Made by a program: the position numbers and the translations under genes. Under the pieces are notes generated by a model, which saw nothing but the letters and a program-made list of their open reading frames with translations, did no database searches and was not told where the DNA came from. A stretch of 64,000 nucleotides of DNA from Maribacter sp. (lineage in GTDB: Bacteria > Bacteroidota > Bacteroidia > Flavobacteriales > Flavobacteriaceae): assembly GCA_011050675.1 (NCBI GenBank), contig DRFI01000023.1, positions 332,079 through 396,078 on the forward strand. Reading direction: 5' to 3'. Below are positions 42,426 to 50,523 of the stretch, piece after piece. Positions within the stretch are counted from its first letter, which is position 1. Every line of letters starts with the position of its first letter.

Positions 42426-42575
42426 TTAATATTTTACATAACGGCAAATTATAGCTTTCAAACCTACTTTCCCCTAAATACTAGAATGTCATAATTTGAA
42501 CTATAATTTATATTATGTAAAATAGACTTTTTAACAACCCCACTATTATTGGTTGTTAATGGCCCATTATTATAT

Positions 42576-42607
42576 TAAAAAAAAGCCCGTCATTGCTGAC
42601 GGGCTTT
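42576..42607 (-). terminator. Rho-independent terminator of the cold-shock gene
   Basis: AAAGCCCGTCA (42582-42592), loop TTGC, TGACGGGCTTT (42597-42607): a perfect 11-bp stem. On the minus strand a T-run follows, 8 bases past the stop of the cold-shock gene. Confidence 0.9.
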
Positions 42608-42614
42608 GTGAAGT

Positions 42615-42809
42615 TTAATCTATAACTGTTACGTTTACTGCGTTTAAACCTTTTTTTCCTTGGGTTAGTTCGAATTCTACTTCGTCTCCTTCGCGAATCT
42701 CGTCTACTAATCCTGAAATGTGAACGAAATGATCGTCCATTGAACCTTCTTCTGTAATAAATCCGAAGCCTTTTGCATCGTTGAAGAATTTTACTGTTCC
42801 TTTACTCAT
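42615..42809 (-). CDS. Cold-shock domain protein (CspA family)
   Basis: 64 residues: one OB-fold cold-shock domain with RNP1 KGFGFIT and RNP2-like HFVHISGL, plus GTVKFFND at the start. Binds single-stranded RNA/DNA and acts as an RNA chaperone. The end KGLNAVNVTVID matches the usual PQAxNVxxI closing strand. Monocistronic on the minus strand, ended by the hairpin at 42576. About 220 bases separate it from the divergent small gene at 43033, enough for a long 5' leader as in other csp genes. Confidence 0.93.
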   Translation of the reverse strand: MSKGTVKFFNDAKGFGFITEEGSMDDHFVHISGLVDEIREGDEVEFELTQGKKGLNAVNVTVID

Positions 42810-43032
42810 TGTACTTTAATTAAATATTAATAATTACTGTTATCATTTCAAATATGATACCACAAATTGAAAACATAAGTAATTATAGATTGTACATAAT
42901 TACTGATTCTAACAAAAGAGATTCCATCAATACGTTTTAATGATGTAGAACGTCTTATTAAAAACCTCAAAAGTCAAAAAAATTAGGATCAATTAAAAAA
43001 TTGCCGTATTTTAGTTTCGTAAAATAATAACA

Positions 43033-43230
43033 GTGACAACCACACCAAATTTTGTTCTCCTTTCTGAAAACGATACCTACTATGTAGAGTATCTTATTGG
43101 ACACCTTGTTTTAGCCAACAGCATTACAGAGGCTGTTATTTTTGAGTCTCAATCTCAAGCGATTAAATTTCAAAAATACCTTTACAAAAATTGCAGTGTT
43201 CGCTTTTCTGTTAACACCTTTATAGCATAA
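43033..43230 (+). CDS. Small hypothetical protein (65 aa)
   Basis: 65 residues, GTG start. TYYVEYLIGHLVLANSITEAVIFESQSQAIKFQKYLYKNCSVRFSV reads like a single beta-alpha-beta unit. No signal peptide, no family recognised. Intermediate length and non-ATG start reduce certainty, but codon use fits neighbouring genes and no longer overlapping ORF competes. Confidence 0.5.
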   Translation: MTTTPNFVLLSENDTYYVEYLIGHLVLANSITEAVIFESQSQAIKFQKYLYKNCSVRFSVNTFIA

Positions 43231-43321
43231 CCGCTACCCTCTAACTCACTTTAATGGTTAAATACTTCTTAATTCAGTTCAAAGTATTTAAGCAACAACT
43301 ATCTTCCCAAAAAAATATAAA

Positions 43322-43792
43322 ATGAAATACATTGCTATACTTCTTCTTGTAACTACTATGATTTCTTGTGGATCTTCTGATGATGCCAAACCTATAGCTG
43401 TTGAGCCAATTGATTATACCGCCATTAACGAAGAAGAAATCAATGCATATTTAACTGCAAATGATTTAGTATCAGAAACAACCGCTTCTGGATTACATTA
43501 TATCATCGAAAATCAAGGGGATGGAGAAAAACCAACCGCTACTTCTAATGTAACTGTTGCATACAGAGGCTATTTTCTAAATGGTAGTGTTTTTGACCAA
43601 AGTGCAGATGGATTATCTATAGGTCTTGATCAAGTTATTACTGGTTGGACAGAAGGTATTCAGCTTTTCAACGAAGGTGGTAATGGTGTACTGTTAGTAC
43701 CTTCTCACCTAGGCTACGGTAGTTTTGATTACAGCTCTATACCTGGTGGTTCTGTTTTAATTTTTGATATTGAATTGATTTCGATTAATTAA
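43322..43792 (+). CDS. FKBP-type peptidyl-prolyl isomerase lipoprotein
   Basis: 156 residues. Lipoprotein signal with lipobox MISC (Cys16). The FKBP domain spans about 50-155: SGLHYIIENQGDGEKPTATSNVTVAYRGYFLNGSVFDQS, IGLDQVITGWTEGIQLFNEGG, VLLVPSHLGYGSFDYSSIPGGSVLIFDIELISI. The Tyr, Asp, Ile-Trp and aromatic residues of the isomerase pocket are present. Acts on proline-containing proteins in the periplasm or at the outer membrane. Its last 8 bases overlap the convergent minus-strand gene. Confidence 0.9.
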   Translation: MKYIAILLLVTTMISCGSSDDAKPIAVEPIDYTAINEEEINAYLTANDLVSETTASGLHYIIENQGDGEKPTATSNVTVAYRGYFLNGSVFDQSADGLSIGLDQVITGWTEGIQLFNEGGNGVLLVPSHLGYGSFDYSSIPGGSVLIFDIELISIN

Positions 43793-45023
43793 ACGAAAAT
43801 GCATCTACAGACATCTTTGCCGTACGTATTTCAGTTACAGCGGCAACTTGCTCGGTCCATGCAAAATATAATGTTTCTTCTACCATTTCCATTTGTGGGA
43901 ACCCAGATTTACGAGAATCTGCCATTACGGTAACCACTTGTTGTTTTGATGTTGTTCCGTCTTTTCGGACAATCATCGCTTTAAAAAGCGCTGTTTTATC
44001 ATTGGCTTCCATCCAACTTACAACGGCGTTATCCTCATCTGTCCAAAGTACATCTACCCTACCCATAATAATGCCTTCTGCAATTACTATTGGTTCCGTA
44101 AATACTTCCCCACCATCGGTAGAAAAAACTACTTGAACTTTTGGTGTATTTTCTGCACCCGTAAACCAAGCAACTACAACATTATTACCCAATGCATCTA
44201 CTTTAGGTCCGTTTACCGGGCATCCTTTTATTTGCCAATCGTCTTCATGTATTGCTTTAGGTGACGTCCACGCCCCGTCTACTTGACGTACGATATTTAT
44301 ATCCCTAATTTCATCTTCAGAACGATCTCTATAAATAACAATTGGTCCGTTATCGGTAATTGCTGAAGTTGTCTGGCAGCAATCGCATGTACTATTATCC
44401 AATTCATATTCTTCCAACAGCTCTCCTGTAGCAGAAACAATACCTGCTCTCAAGGTCATTGCGCCGCGCTCCCCTGCTTCATTTTCTATTGTATTTCTGC
44501 CATCTAGCCAGTTTACAAAAAAGTGGTCATTATATGGCACTATACTCACAAAACCATGTTCGGTTGGTGTACCGTCGGTATGCAATGGTAAATTCGTTTT
44601 CCATTCGGTCGCACCCTTAGGTTTTATGTTCATTTTAATATCATAGGAATATGTACCCGCTGTCGATTTCTTTAATACATGAGACCACAGATTACCATTG
44701 TTCTCCGTTATCATAGGGTAATCTGCCCAGTTCACAAACCAATCTGTACCGGTCAGTATATTTTTAGTGTTTTGCCACTCACCATCTACCAATTCCGAAT
44801 ACTTCATAGTAGTCAAGGTATCTCCTGATGTTTCTACCCATGAAAGTAATGCAACATCTTTATTAGACATTATATGCGGCAAGGCACTGCTTTTACCTGT
44901 TGGTGAAGTCATCTCTTCTACCACAACAATTTCAACTTTGGCAGTAGTTTGTTTAGCTGATTCTTTACAACCAAGCATTAGACTTAAAGTTACTAGTAAA
45001 TAATATAAAGATGTTTTGCGCAT
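43785..45023 (-). CDS. Sialidase-like (BNR-type propeller) lipoprotein with a CDCC motif
   Basis: 412 residues. Lipoprotein signal with lipobox LMLGC (Cys19). The body consists of propeller blades with Asp-box-like turns (VVFSTDGGEVFTEPI, DEDNAVVSWMEANDKTAL) and repeated W-containing strands (WVETSGDTLTTMKYSEL, VAWFTGAENTPK). Residues near 203-207 read TCDCCQTT, a cluster of three Cys absent from true sialidases. The start overlaps the stop of the TlpA thioredoxin gene (TAATG), so the two are translationally coupled. A sensible reading is a periplasmic propeller whose CDCC is kept reduced or loaded by the thioredoxin partner (inference). Catalytic Arg triad of sialidases not evident. Confidence 0.78.
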   Translation of the reverse strand: MRKTSLYYLLVTLSLMLGCKESAKQTTAKVEIVVVEEMTSPTGKSSALPHIMSNKDVALLSWVETSGDTLTTMKYSELVDGEWQNTKNILTGTDWFVNWADYPMITENNGNLWSHVLKKSTAGTYSYDIKMNIKPKGATEWKTNLPLHTDGTPTEHGFVSIVPYNDHFFVNWLDGRNTIENEAGERGAMTLRAGIVSATGELLEEYELDNSTCDCCQTTSAITDNGPIVIYRDRSEDEIRDINIVRQVDGAWTSPKAIHEDDWQIKGCPVNGPKVDALGNNVVVAWFTGAENTPKVQVVFSTDGGEVFTEPIVIAEGIIMGRVDVLWTDEDNAVVSWMEANDKTALFKAMIVRKDGTTSKQQVVTVMADSRKSGFPQMEMVEETLYFAWTEQVAAVTEIRTAKMSVDAFSFN

Positions 45024-45529
45024 TAGTGTACTGTTCGTAATTTTTCAATCATTTCTGGACTATCCCATTTCAATCCGCCATCAAAACGTAGTACCTGCTC
45101 CCCTACTTCATTATAAATAAAAGTTGCTGGCAAGGCATTTACATTTTCTGCGGCATACATACCATTGAACTTGATGAATTCTAAGTCGAATCCTCTTGCT
45201 TCTTTAAATTTTACGATCTTCTTTACAGATTGATCAGACGCAAATAAGAAAACGTAATTTTCTTGCTCCAAAATGGTTTGTGCTTTCTCCATATCGGGCA
45301 TTTCTTCTATACACGGTCTACACCATGTTGCCCAATAATTTAACAAGATACGCTTACCCTTGTAATCGCTTAATTCTATAGGATTTCCTTCTAAATCTTC
45401 ATATGTAGCAGAAGGTATCTTTTCAGCGTCTGCTTCTAGAACTACAGTGCTTGGTGTTGTGGTTTTGACATCTTTACACCCTATTAGGGCGATTGCTAAA
45501 GTCAAGAAAAATAGTGATCTTAAATACAT
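45023..45529 (-). CDS. TlpA/ResA-type thioredoxin lipoprotein
   Basis: 168 residues from the ATG at 45529; a longer frame from 45562 places extra residues before a good lipoprotein signal (MYLRSLFFLTLAIALIGC). A thioredoxin fold with NYWATWCRPCIEEMPDME: redox pair CRPC, typical of TlpA-like reductases acting on cytochrome c or copper-site proteins in the periplasm. VNALPATFIYNE carries the cis-Pro. Coupled by a 1-base overlap to the CDCC propeller lipoprotein downstream, its likely partner. Confidence 0.88.
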   Translation of the reverse strand: MYLRSLFFLTLAIALIGCKDVKTTTPSTVVLEADAEKIPSATYEDLEGNPIELSDYKGKRILLNYWATWCRPCIEEMPDMEKAQTILEQENYVFLFASDQSVKKIVKFKEARGFDLEFIKFNGMYAAENVNALPATFIYNEVGEQVLRFDGGLKWDSPEMIEKLRTVH

Positions 45530-45576
45530 ACCCAAATATAACATTTCATACAATGATAACATGACTATTAGAAATA

Positions 45577-45605
45577 AAAAAACCGCCCTATTAAGGCGGT
45601 TTTTA
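45577..45605 (-). terminator. Terminator between two convergent-spaced minus-strand genes
   Basis: ACCGCC (45582-45587) / GGCGGT (45595-45600) flanked by A and T runs, so it works on either strand. It follows the SlyD-like gene on the minus strand, 19 bases after its stop. Confidence 0.85.
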
Positions 45606-45623
45606 CTATATAACGTTTACGTT

Positions 45624-46052
45624 TTATTTGATTTCAACCAATTCTAACTCAAAGGTCAAATCTTCACCAGCCAATGGGTGGTTAGCATCTACTACGATGT
45701 TATCTTCATTTACTTCAGCAACACGTAATTGTCTTTCACTACCATCTGCATTAGTTGCCATAAGTGCCATATCAACTTTTGGCTCCATATCTTCTGGCAA
45801 TTCTGATTTTGGTACTTTTTGAAAAAGCTCTTCTTGCTTTTCGCCGTAGGCATCCTCTTTAGCAATTACGATTGTCTTTTTGTCGCTTGGCGTCATGTCC
45901 AACAATCCTTTTTCAAATCCAGGTATTAAACTACCTTGACCCAATTTCACCTCTAAAGGCTCTCTATCTACCGAGCTATCAAATATTTGACCATTACTTA
46001 ATTTACCTGTGTAATGTACTACTACTTTGTCGTCTGCTTTTACTTTACTCAT
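45624..46052 (-). CDS. SlyD-like FKBP peptidyl-prolyl isomerase
   Basis: 142 residues, no signal peptide. FKBP halves VVVHYTGKLSNGQIFDSSVDREPLEVKLGQGSLIPGFEKGLLDMTPSDKKTIVI and VDANHPLAGEDLTFELELVEI flank the IF (insert-in-flap) domain (KEDAYGEKQEELFQKVPKSEL onward), the hallmark of SlyD-type chaperone-isomerases. The His/Cys-rich metal tail of E. coli SlyD is absent. Cytoplasmic folding helper. Monocistronic. Confidence 0.92.
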   Translation of the reverse strand: MSKVKADDKVVVHYTGKLSNGQIFDSSVDREPLEVKLGQGSLIPGFEKGLLDMTPSDKKTIVIAKEDAYGEKQEELFQKVPKSELPEDMEPKVDMALMATNADGSERQLRVAEVNEDNIVVDANHPLAGEDLTFELELVEIK

Positions 46053-46315
46053 ACTATAAATTTCAACTATTTCACTTATTTGAGCTGCAAAGGTATTGTT
46101 CTTAATAGGGAATAACGAAGATTATGACAAAACCTTCCCTTTTTAGCCTCTTCTTAACATTAAATACACATAATCGCTGTCAAAGTACACACTGCTAATA
46201 GATTGACTCTCGAAAAATGCCCTTATAAATTATAACACTTAGTTCTTTAAAGATGATTCCATGATTTTAATAGGTATATTTAAATGTCAACTCAACAACC
46301 TATTAATAATAAATC

Positions 46316-47824
46316 ATGAAACCATTTTCAATACTATTTTATATTCTCTTAGCACTCAGTTCTACAACATTTCAAGCACAGAACAAAATTGGAATTTTTG
46401 ACGATCAAATTAGTATAGGAAAGCCTACAGTAAAAGGTTCCGCGACATTTAATGCGGATAACCAAACGTATACAATTGATGGTGCGGGTTCCAATATGTG
46501 GTTTGAGAAAGATGAATTTCAATATTTATGGACCACCATACAAGGCGATTTTATTCTTAGAGCTACTATTAATTTCAAAGGAAAAGGTAAAGACCAACAT
46601 CGTAAAGCAGGATGGATCATTAAAAATAACCTAGATGATAATTCCCCACATGTAAATGCTAGTACACATGGTGACGGACTAACTTCTTTGCAATATCGAA
46701 AAACAATTGGCGGACTTACCGAGGAAGTGAAATCTTCTAACGAATCCCCAACTATTATTCAATTAGAGCGTCGTGGAACTACCTATATAATGTCTACCGC
46801 TAAGTTTGGTGAAGAATTTACCAGCATTGAACTAACCGATATGAATTTAGATAATGAAGTCTATGTGGGCTTGTATGTTTGTTCTCACAACCCTAAAGTA
46901 TTGGAGCGTGCTACATTTAGTAATGTTAGAATAGTAAAACCGGTTGGAGATGATTACAAAGCATACCAGGAGTATATTGGTAGTAATTTAGAAGTGATGG
47001 ATGTTGAAAATGGGCACAGAAAAATTCTTTACCATTCTGCACATTCTATTCAAGCTCCCAACTGGACTGTTGATGGCAAAAAATTGATTTATAATTCTAA
47101 AGGTCATTTGTATAATTATGAACTAGAGAGCAATACTATTACCCCCTTAAATACCGGATTTGCTATAAAGAACAATAATGACCACGTTTTAACCTTCGAC
47201 GGAAAACTGTTGGGTATTAGCCACCATAATCAAGATGACAATGGAGATTCCGCTTTATACTATCTAACTACGGATGGAGACTCTAAACCCAAAATGGTTA
47301 CAAAAACTGGCGTTGGCGCATCTTACTTACATGGTTGGTCGCCCAATAATAAAGAGATGATTTTCACTGGAGATAGAAACGGAGCTTATAATATCTTCAG
47401 TGTCAATATAAAATCTGGAAAAGAAGAGCAACTTACAGATTTCCCTTCTTTGGATGACGGACCAGAATACTCCAAAAATGGAAAGACAATTTTCTTTAAC
47501 TCCGACCGCTCTGGCACCATGCAATTATATAGTATGAAAGCAAACGGGAAGAAACAAACACAACTGACATTTGATGATTACAACGACTGGTTTCCACATG
47601 TGAGTCCGGATCAAAAATGGATAGCTTTTATATCTTTTCCTAAAGAAATCAAATCTAATGACCATCCATTTTATAAGCATTGCATGCTACGTATTATACC
47701 AATAAAAGGTGGAAAACCTAAAGTAATTGCTCATATATATGGTGGTCAAGGAACTATAAATGTGCCTAGTTGGTCACCAGATAGTAAGAAAATAGCCTTT
47801 GTAACCAATACAGATAGTTATTAA
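46316..47824 (+). CDS. Exported TolB-like (PD40) propeller protein with N-terminal concanavalin-like domain
   Basis: 502 residues. Signal peptide 1-21 (ends FQAQNK). Residues ~25-205 form a DUF1349-like beta-sandwich (WFEKDEFQYLWTTIQGDFILRATINFKGKGKDQHRKAGWIIK, VYVGLYVCSHNPKVLERATFSNVRI). From ~230, repeated PD40 blades: APNWTVDGKKLIYNSKGHLYNY, LHGWSPNNKEMIFTGDRNGAYNIF, GPEYSKNGKTIFFNSDRSGTMQLYSM, FPHVSPDQKWIAFISFP, VPSWSPDSKKIAFVTN. A periplasmic or surface protein; such proteins occur beside glycan-use systems, but no SusCD pair is near. The C-terminus stops soon after the last blade, as usual for the family. Confidence 0.85.
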   Translation: MKPFSILFYILLALSSTTFQAQNKIGIFDDQISIGKPTVKGSATFNADNQTYTIDGAGSNMWFEKDEFQYLWTTIQGDFILRATINFKGKGKDQHRKAGWIIKNNLDDNSPHVNASTHGDGLTSLQYRKTIGGLTEEVKSSNESPTIIQLERRGTTYIMSTAKFGEEFTSIELTDMNLDNEVYVGLYVCSHNPKVLERATFSNVRIVKPVGDDYKAYQEYIGSNLEVMDVENGHRKILYHSAHSIQAPNWTVDGKKLIYNSKGHLYNYELESNTITPLNTGFAIKNNNDHVLTFDGKLLGISHHNQDDNGDSALYYLTTDGDSKPKMVTKTGVGASYLHGWSPNNKEMIFTGDRNGAYNIFSVNIKSGKEEQLTDFPSLDDGPEYSKNGKTIFFNSDRSGTMQLYSMKANGKKQTQLTFDDYNDWFPHVSPDQKWIAFISFPKEIKSNDHPFYKHCMLRIIPIKGGKPKVIAHIYGGQGTINVPSWSPDSKKIAFVTNTDSY

Positions 47825-47855
47825 AGCAATACTATTGGTAAGAATACTTAACTAA

Positions 47856-48398
47856 TTAGTCTTCAATTTTATTGGTTTTAATACTACCATCATATTGAAT
47901 AGCATTCCGGTTTGCCATAGTAACATAAACCGTACTTGATTTGCTTGGATACACATCCATCTGAATAGTATAGCGATCGGACTCGCCTGTGATTTGAAAA
48001 CTGATGGTATATTTTTGCTTATCATTATTAAACTCTTGTAAATAATTATCAGGCTTGCCATCAAATTCAACACCGGTGGCAGAACCATATCCACCTCCAA
48101 ATTGTCTTTCGCCATAGTAAGGTAAATTGGCAGAAACACTATCTCCTAATACTTTTAAATAACTATTATTGCCCGATAAGTCTATACGCGAAATGGTACT
48201 ACCGGGAGCAATGAGTCCGCTATTCGCAACAGCGTTTAAACTTCGAGTTACCATGGGGTTAGCTGATTTTGCCGTAAAGATAAAATTCTTGGAACCAACC
48301 AATGTATGTATAGGATGTGTATCATCAATCACCATTTTTGATGATTTACAACCAAGCAGTGTAGTAAAAACGAATAGTAAAATAAGTAATGTTCTCAT
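47856..48398 (-). CDS. DUF4251 lipoprotein
   Basis: 180 residues. Lipoprotein signal with lipobox LLGC (Cys17). The DUF4251 domain (about 30-175) has KNFIFTAKSANPMVTRSLNAVANSG, SRIDLSGNNSYLKVLGDSVSANLPYYGERQFGGGYGSATGVEFDG, and SFQITGESDRYTIQMDVYPSKSSTVYVTMANRNAIQYDG. An envelope-associated family of unknown function found mainly in Bacteroidota. Next upstream on the same strand is a small secreted protein about 55 bases away. Confidence 0.9.
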   Translation of the reverse strand: MRTLLILLFVFTTLLGCKSSKMVIDDTHPIHTLVGSKNFIFTAKSANPMVTRSLNAVANSGLIAPGSTISRIDLSGNNSYLKVLGDSVSANLPYYGERQFGGGYGSATGVEFDGKPDNYLQEFNNDKQKYTISFQITGESDRYTIQMDVYPSKSSTVYVTMANRNAIQYDGSIKTNKIED

Positions 48399-48452
48399 AG
48401 AAGATATTTTTAATCACCCATTAAGCTACCAATTCTATGCCAAAGGCGAGGT

Positions 48453-48779
48453 TTAATCTTCAAAATCTTCTTCTTCAAATTCAGTATTAACCAAAACTGA
48501 ATTTTTGAAGTTTATAGCTCTAGATTCTTTATAAAAAGCTTTAATTAATCTTTGGCGTTTTCTATCGGAAATATTCAATGTATCAAGTCCTCTTATTTTC
48601 TGCTTCAATGCTTCTCGTTGAAGCATAGTTGCCGTTTCATAATTTGGCTCAAATTGAAACATTACCGGACCTTCGTCTTCTGCATTTGGGTTTGATGGAG
48701 CTGTGTTTTTAGTTTGAGAGTATAACATACCCGTAAATAAAAACGCACAGCATATAGCTAGCCGCGTTAGAATTTTCAT
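48453..48779 (-). CDS. Small secreted protein, paralogue of the gene at 49760
   Basis: 108 residues. Signal peptide 1-21 (ends MLYSQT). The mature protein is short, helical and charged, with LQREALKQKIRGLDTLNISDRKRQRLIKAFYKESRA. That block resembles the 113-residue secreted protein at 49760-50101 (VALKQARLAYQYRIRKILDSIDISEGKRRRLLQELK), which has the same IS-x-x-K/R-R-x-R-L pattern. Function unknown. The acidic tail EFEEEDFED is unusual. Confidence 0.7.
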   Translation of the reverse strand: MKILTRLAICCAFLFTGMLYSQTKNTAPSNPNAEDEGPVMFQFEPNYETATMLQREALKQKIRGLDTLNISDRKRQRLIKAFYKESRAINFKNSVLVNTEFEEEDFED

Positions 48780-48896
48780 ATTAATATTATAAGTGTTCTA
48801 CGTCTAAATTAATAACAATTTTTGAAAATTGGTTTTATACACGAAACATATTCGCAAATAACATTCTAATTAACCGATTAGCTTGGAAATAAGTAC

Positions 48897-49211
48897 TTAA
48901 ACGGGTTGTCGAAATTTCAAGGTATACTCCATAAAATCAAATTCAAGCTCGAATGTTTCCCTAATATGATAGTTGACCAATTTGTATTGTTCTGGTTGCA
49001 ATACTTTAGAAGTTCTCATAAACTCCAACAGCTTCTCGTTTGTCTCGGAAAGCTTCAATATTTTATTTTTCAAATACGCTTTGGTTTCAAAAAGCCCTAC
49101 TGTCGTGGGCTCATACAAATATGAATCTACCCTTATCTTGAAATGCTGAATAGTATTGTAGCAGCGTTCCAGTTTACCTAAACACAAAGATTTGTCTTGT
49201 ACATTCTCCAT
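48897..49211 (-). CDS. Hypothetical protein (104 aa)
   Basis: 104 residues, no signal peptide. Largely helical, with an amphipathic pattern in CYNTIQHFKIRVDSYLYEP and KILKLSETNEKLLEFM. FELEFDFMEYTLKF near the C-terminus suggests a beta hairpin. Family not recognised. Monocistronic on the minus strand; the start ATG at 49211 is the only option. Confidence 0.55.
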   Translation of the reverse strand: MENVQDKSLCLGKLERCYNTIQHFKIRVDSYLYEPTTVGLFETKAYLKNKILKLSETNEKLLEFMRTSKVLQPEQYKLVNYHIRETFELEFDFMEYTLKFRQPV

Positions 49212-49444
49212 AGCAGTAGTTTAAAAAAATGAAAATGTGAGAAATTTACTTCAATTTAAGACATCAAGCTCATATTTAAACTAAGTTTTCGTAAGTTTAA
49301 CTTAACTTTAAATTAGTGATGCAATTGCTAACTTTATAGAAACAAAAGGATTAGCAATTCTTAACTTATTACAGGTAATTTATTAAGTTTTTTTTAGTTG
49401 TAATGATTAATTGAAATGAGTACCTTAAACTAAACTTTTAGCCT

Positions 49445-49747
49445 ATGAATATCAATTTTGAATACGACGATGTTAAAGCCAGCAACAGATTAGAGATTAT
49501 GGCTGCACAAAAATTAGAGAAATTATTGGACAAATTTGATTTTATAGTAAGGTCCGATGTATTTTTTAAAAAGGAAAATACCTCTTCTCCAGATTCAGGG
49601 ATGGTATGTAATATACGTTTGAGTGCACCAGGTCCACGCCTTTTTGCACAATCGTCTTCCGCTAGCTTTGAAGCAGCAATTGCTTCATCTGTAGAAGACC
49701 TACAAAGGCAATTAGAAAAAAGAAAAGCAAAAATGCAGTCTCGTTAG
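49445..49747 (+). CDS. HPF/RaiA-type ribosome hibernation factor
   Basis: 100 residues, beta-alpha-beta-beta-beta-alpha fold: MNINFEYDDVKASNRLEIMAAQKLEKLLDKF, VRSDVFFKKENTSSPDSGMVCNIRLSAPGPRLFAQ, SSASFEAAIASSVEDLQRQLEKRKAKM. This matches the short HPF/YfiA family that binds the 30S subunit and forms 100S ribosome dimers or blocks translation in stationary phase. Lacks the long-HPF dimerisation domain. Convergent with the gene at 49760, sharing the terminator between them. Confidence 0.88.
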   Translation: MNINFEYDDVKASNRLEIMAAQKLEKLLDKFDFIVRSDVFFKKENTSSPDSGMVCNIRLSAPGPRLFAQSSSASFEAAIASSVEDLQRQLEKRKAKMQSR

Positions 49748-49761
49748 ACTGCATTTTTTTT
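49734..49761. terminator. Terminator shared by the HPF gene and the minus-strand gene at 49760
   Basis: TGCAGTCT (49734-49741), loop CGTT, AGACTGCA (49746-49753), then eight T. Perfect 8-bp stem whose 5' arm lies within the last HPF codons; symmetrical enough to serve both convergent genes. Confidence 0.85.
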
Positions 49762-50101
49762 ATTGTTCAATAATCTTATCAGGGGCAATGTGATTAGCAA
49801 TCACAGCTTGTACCTTTTCAGATAAAGGGTTTCGTTTTAATTCCTGCAAAAGACGTCTTCTCTTTCCTTCAGATATATCGATAGAATCTAAGATTTTTCT
49901 AATACGATATTGATACGCTAAACGAGCTTGTTTTAAGGCAACACGTTCATTAGCGGTTAGTACATAATCAGATTCAAATTGATTCAAAAGCATACGCTGC
50001 TTTACGCGAGTATCCGATTGCAATGAATCTTGCGCGACTACGGTGCTGATACTCATAAGACAGCATAGCAAGACACCGCCTAACATAGTTAGTTTTTTCA
50101 T
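49760..50101 (-). CDS. Small secreted protein, paralogue of the gene at 48453
   Basis: 113 residues. Signal peptide 1-22 (ends VVAQDS). Mature part helical, with VLTANERVALKQARLAYQYRIRKILDSIDISEGKRRRLLQELKRNPLSEKV. The ISEGKRRRLL block matches ISDRKRQRLI of the 108-residue protein at 48453. Function unknown; the Arg/Lys-rich helix may bind nucleic acid, LPS or another protein. Ends at the terminator shared with the HPF gene. Confidence 0.7.
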   Translation of the reverse strand: MKKLTMLGGVLLCCLMSISTVVAQDSLQSDTRVKQRMLLNQFESDYVLTANERVALKQARLAYQYRIRKILDSIDISEGKRRRLLQELKRNPLSEKVQAVIANHIAPDKIIEQ

Positions 50102-50497
50102 TTCAATAACTTGTTCTACTTTAAAATTAAGCTAAAAATTCTCAAATTATCTCGAATCTGAAATAAAAATGTACTTCATCGATTATAAAAGGTCTTTTAT
50201 CCGAAAAAGACAATAATCAAAAAATTTACCGACTACTACTCTTGATTTTCAATTAGTTACATCCAAACAAATTAATTACACTATCAACAAATAAGTGCTA
50301 CTACTAAATACACTCCTTTATTTAACCAGTATTAACGAGTTATTTCAACTTAATTTTTTTCGATTAAAAATTTCCGTCAACACATCAATCAACCAGCATA
50401 TATAACGCGAATTTTGTACTGATTAGTTATTATAAATTATTTGACATAAAAGAGTCGATCATTTAAGAGAATCGAAATACTTAAAGTCAATTTTTAA
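50102..50497. other. Intergenic region upstream of the TerC gene
   Basis: About 395 AT-rich bases between two divergently transcribed genes. No convincing ORF or RNA element; I specifically saw no hairpin pair resembling the yybP-ykoY manganese riboswitch that precedes some alx/terC genes. The promoter at the right end is listed separately. Confidence 0.4.
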
Positions 50498-50505
50498 TAC
50501 CTTTG
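50498..50505 (+). promoter_or_regulatory. -7 promoter element TACCTTTG of the TerC gene
   Basis: TACCTTTG fits TAnnTTTG. It lies 18 bases before the ATG at 50524 and overlaps an in-frame TTG at 50503, which argues that the TTG is not the start codon. Confidence 0.7.
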
Positions 50506-50523
50506 CATCTTCAAAATTTCTAT

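Noticed and set aside
50102..50497. Possible yybP-ykoY manganese riboswitch upstream of the TerC gene.
   Set aside because: No paired-stem core or conserved loops could be found, and the promoter lies only 18 bases before the start codon.
50503..50523. TTG as start codon of the TerC gene.
   Set aside because: The TTG overlaps a perfect TACCTTTG promoter element; the ATG at 50524 fits the family start.
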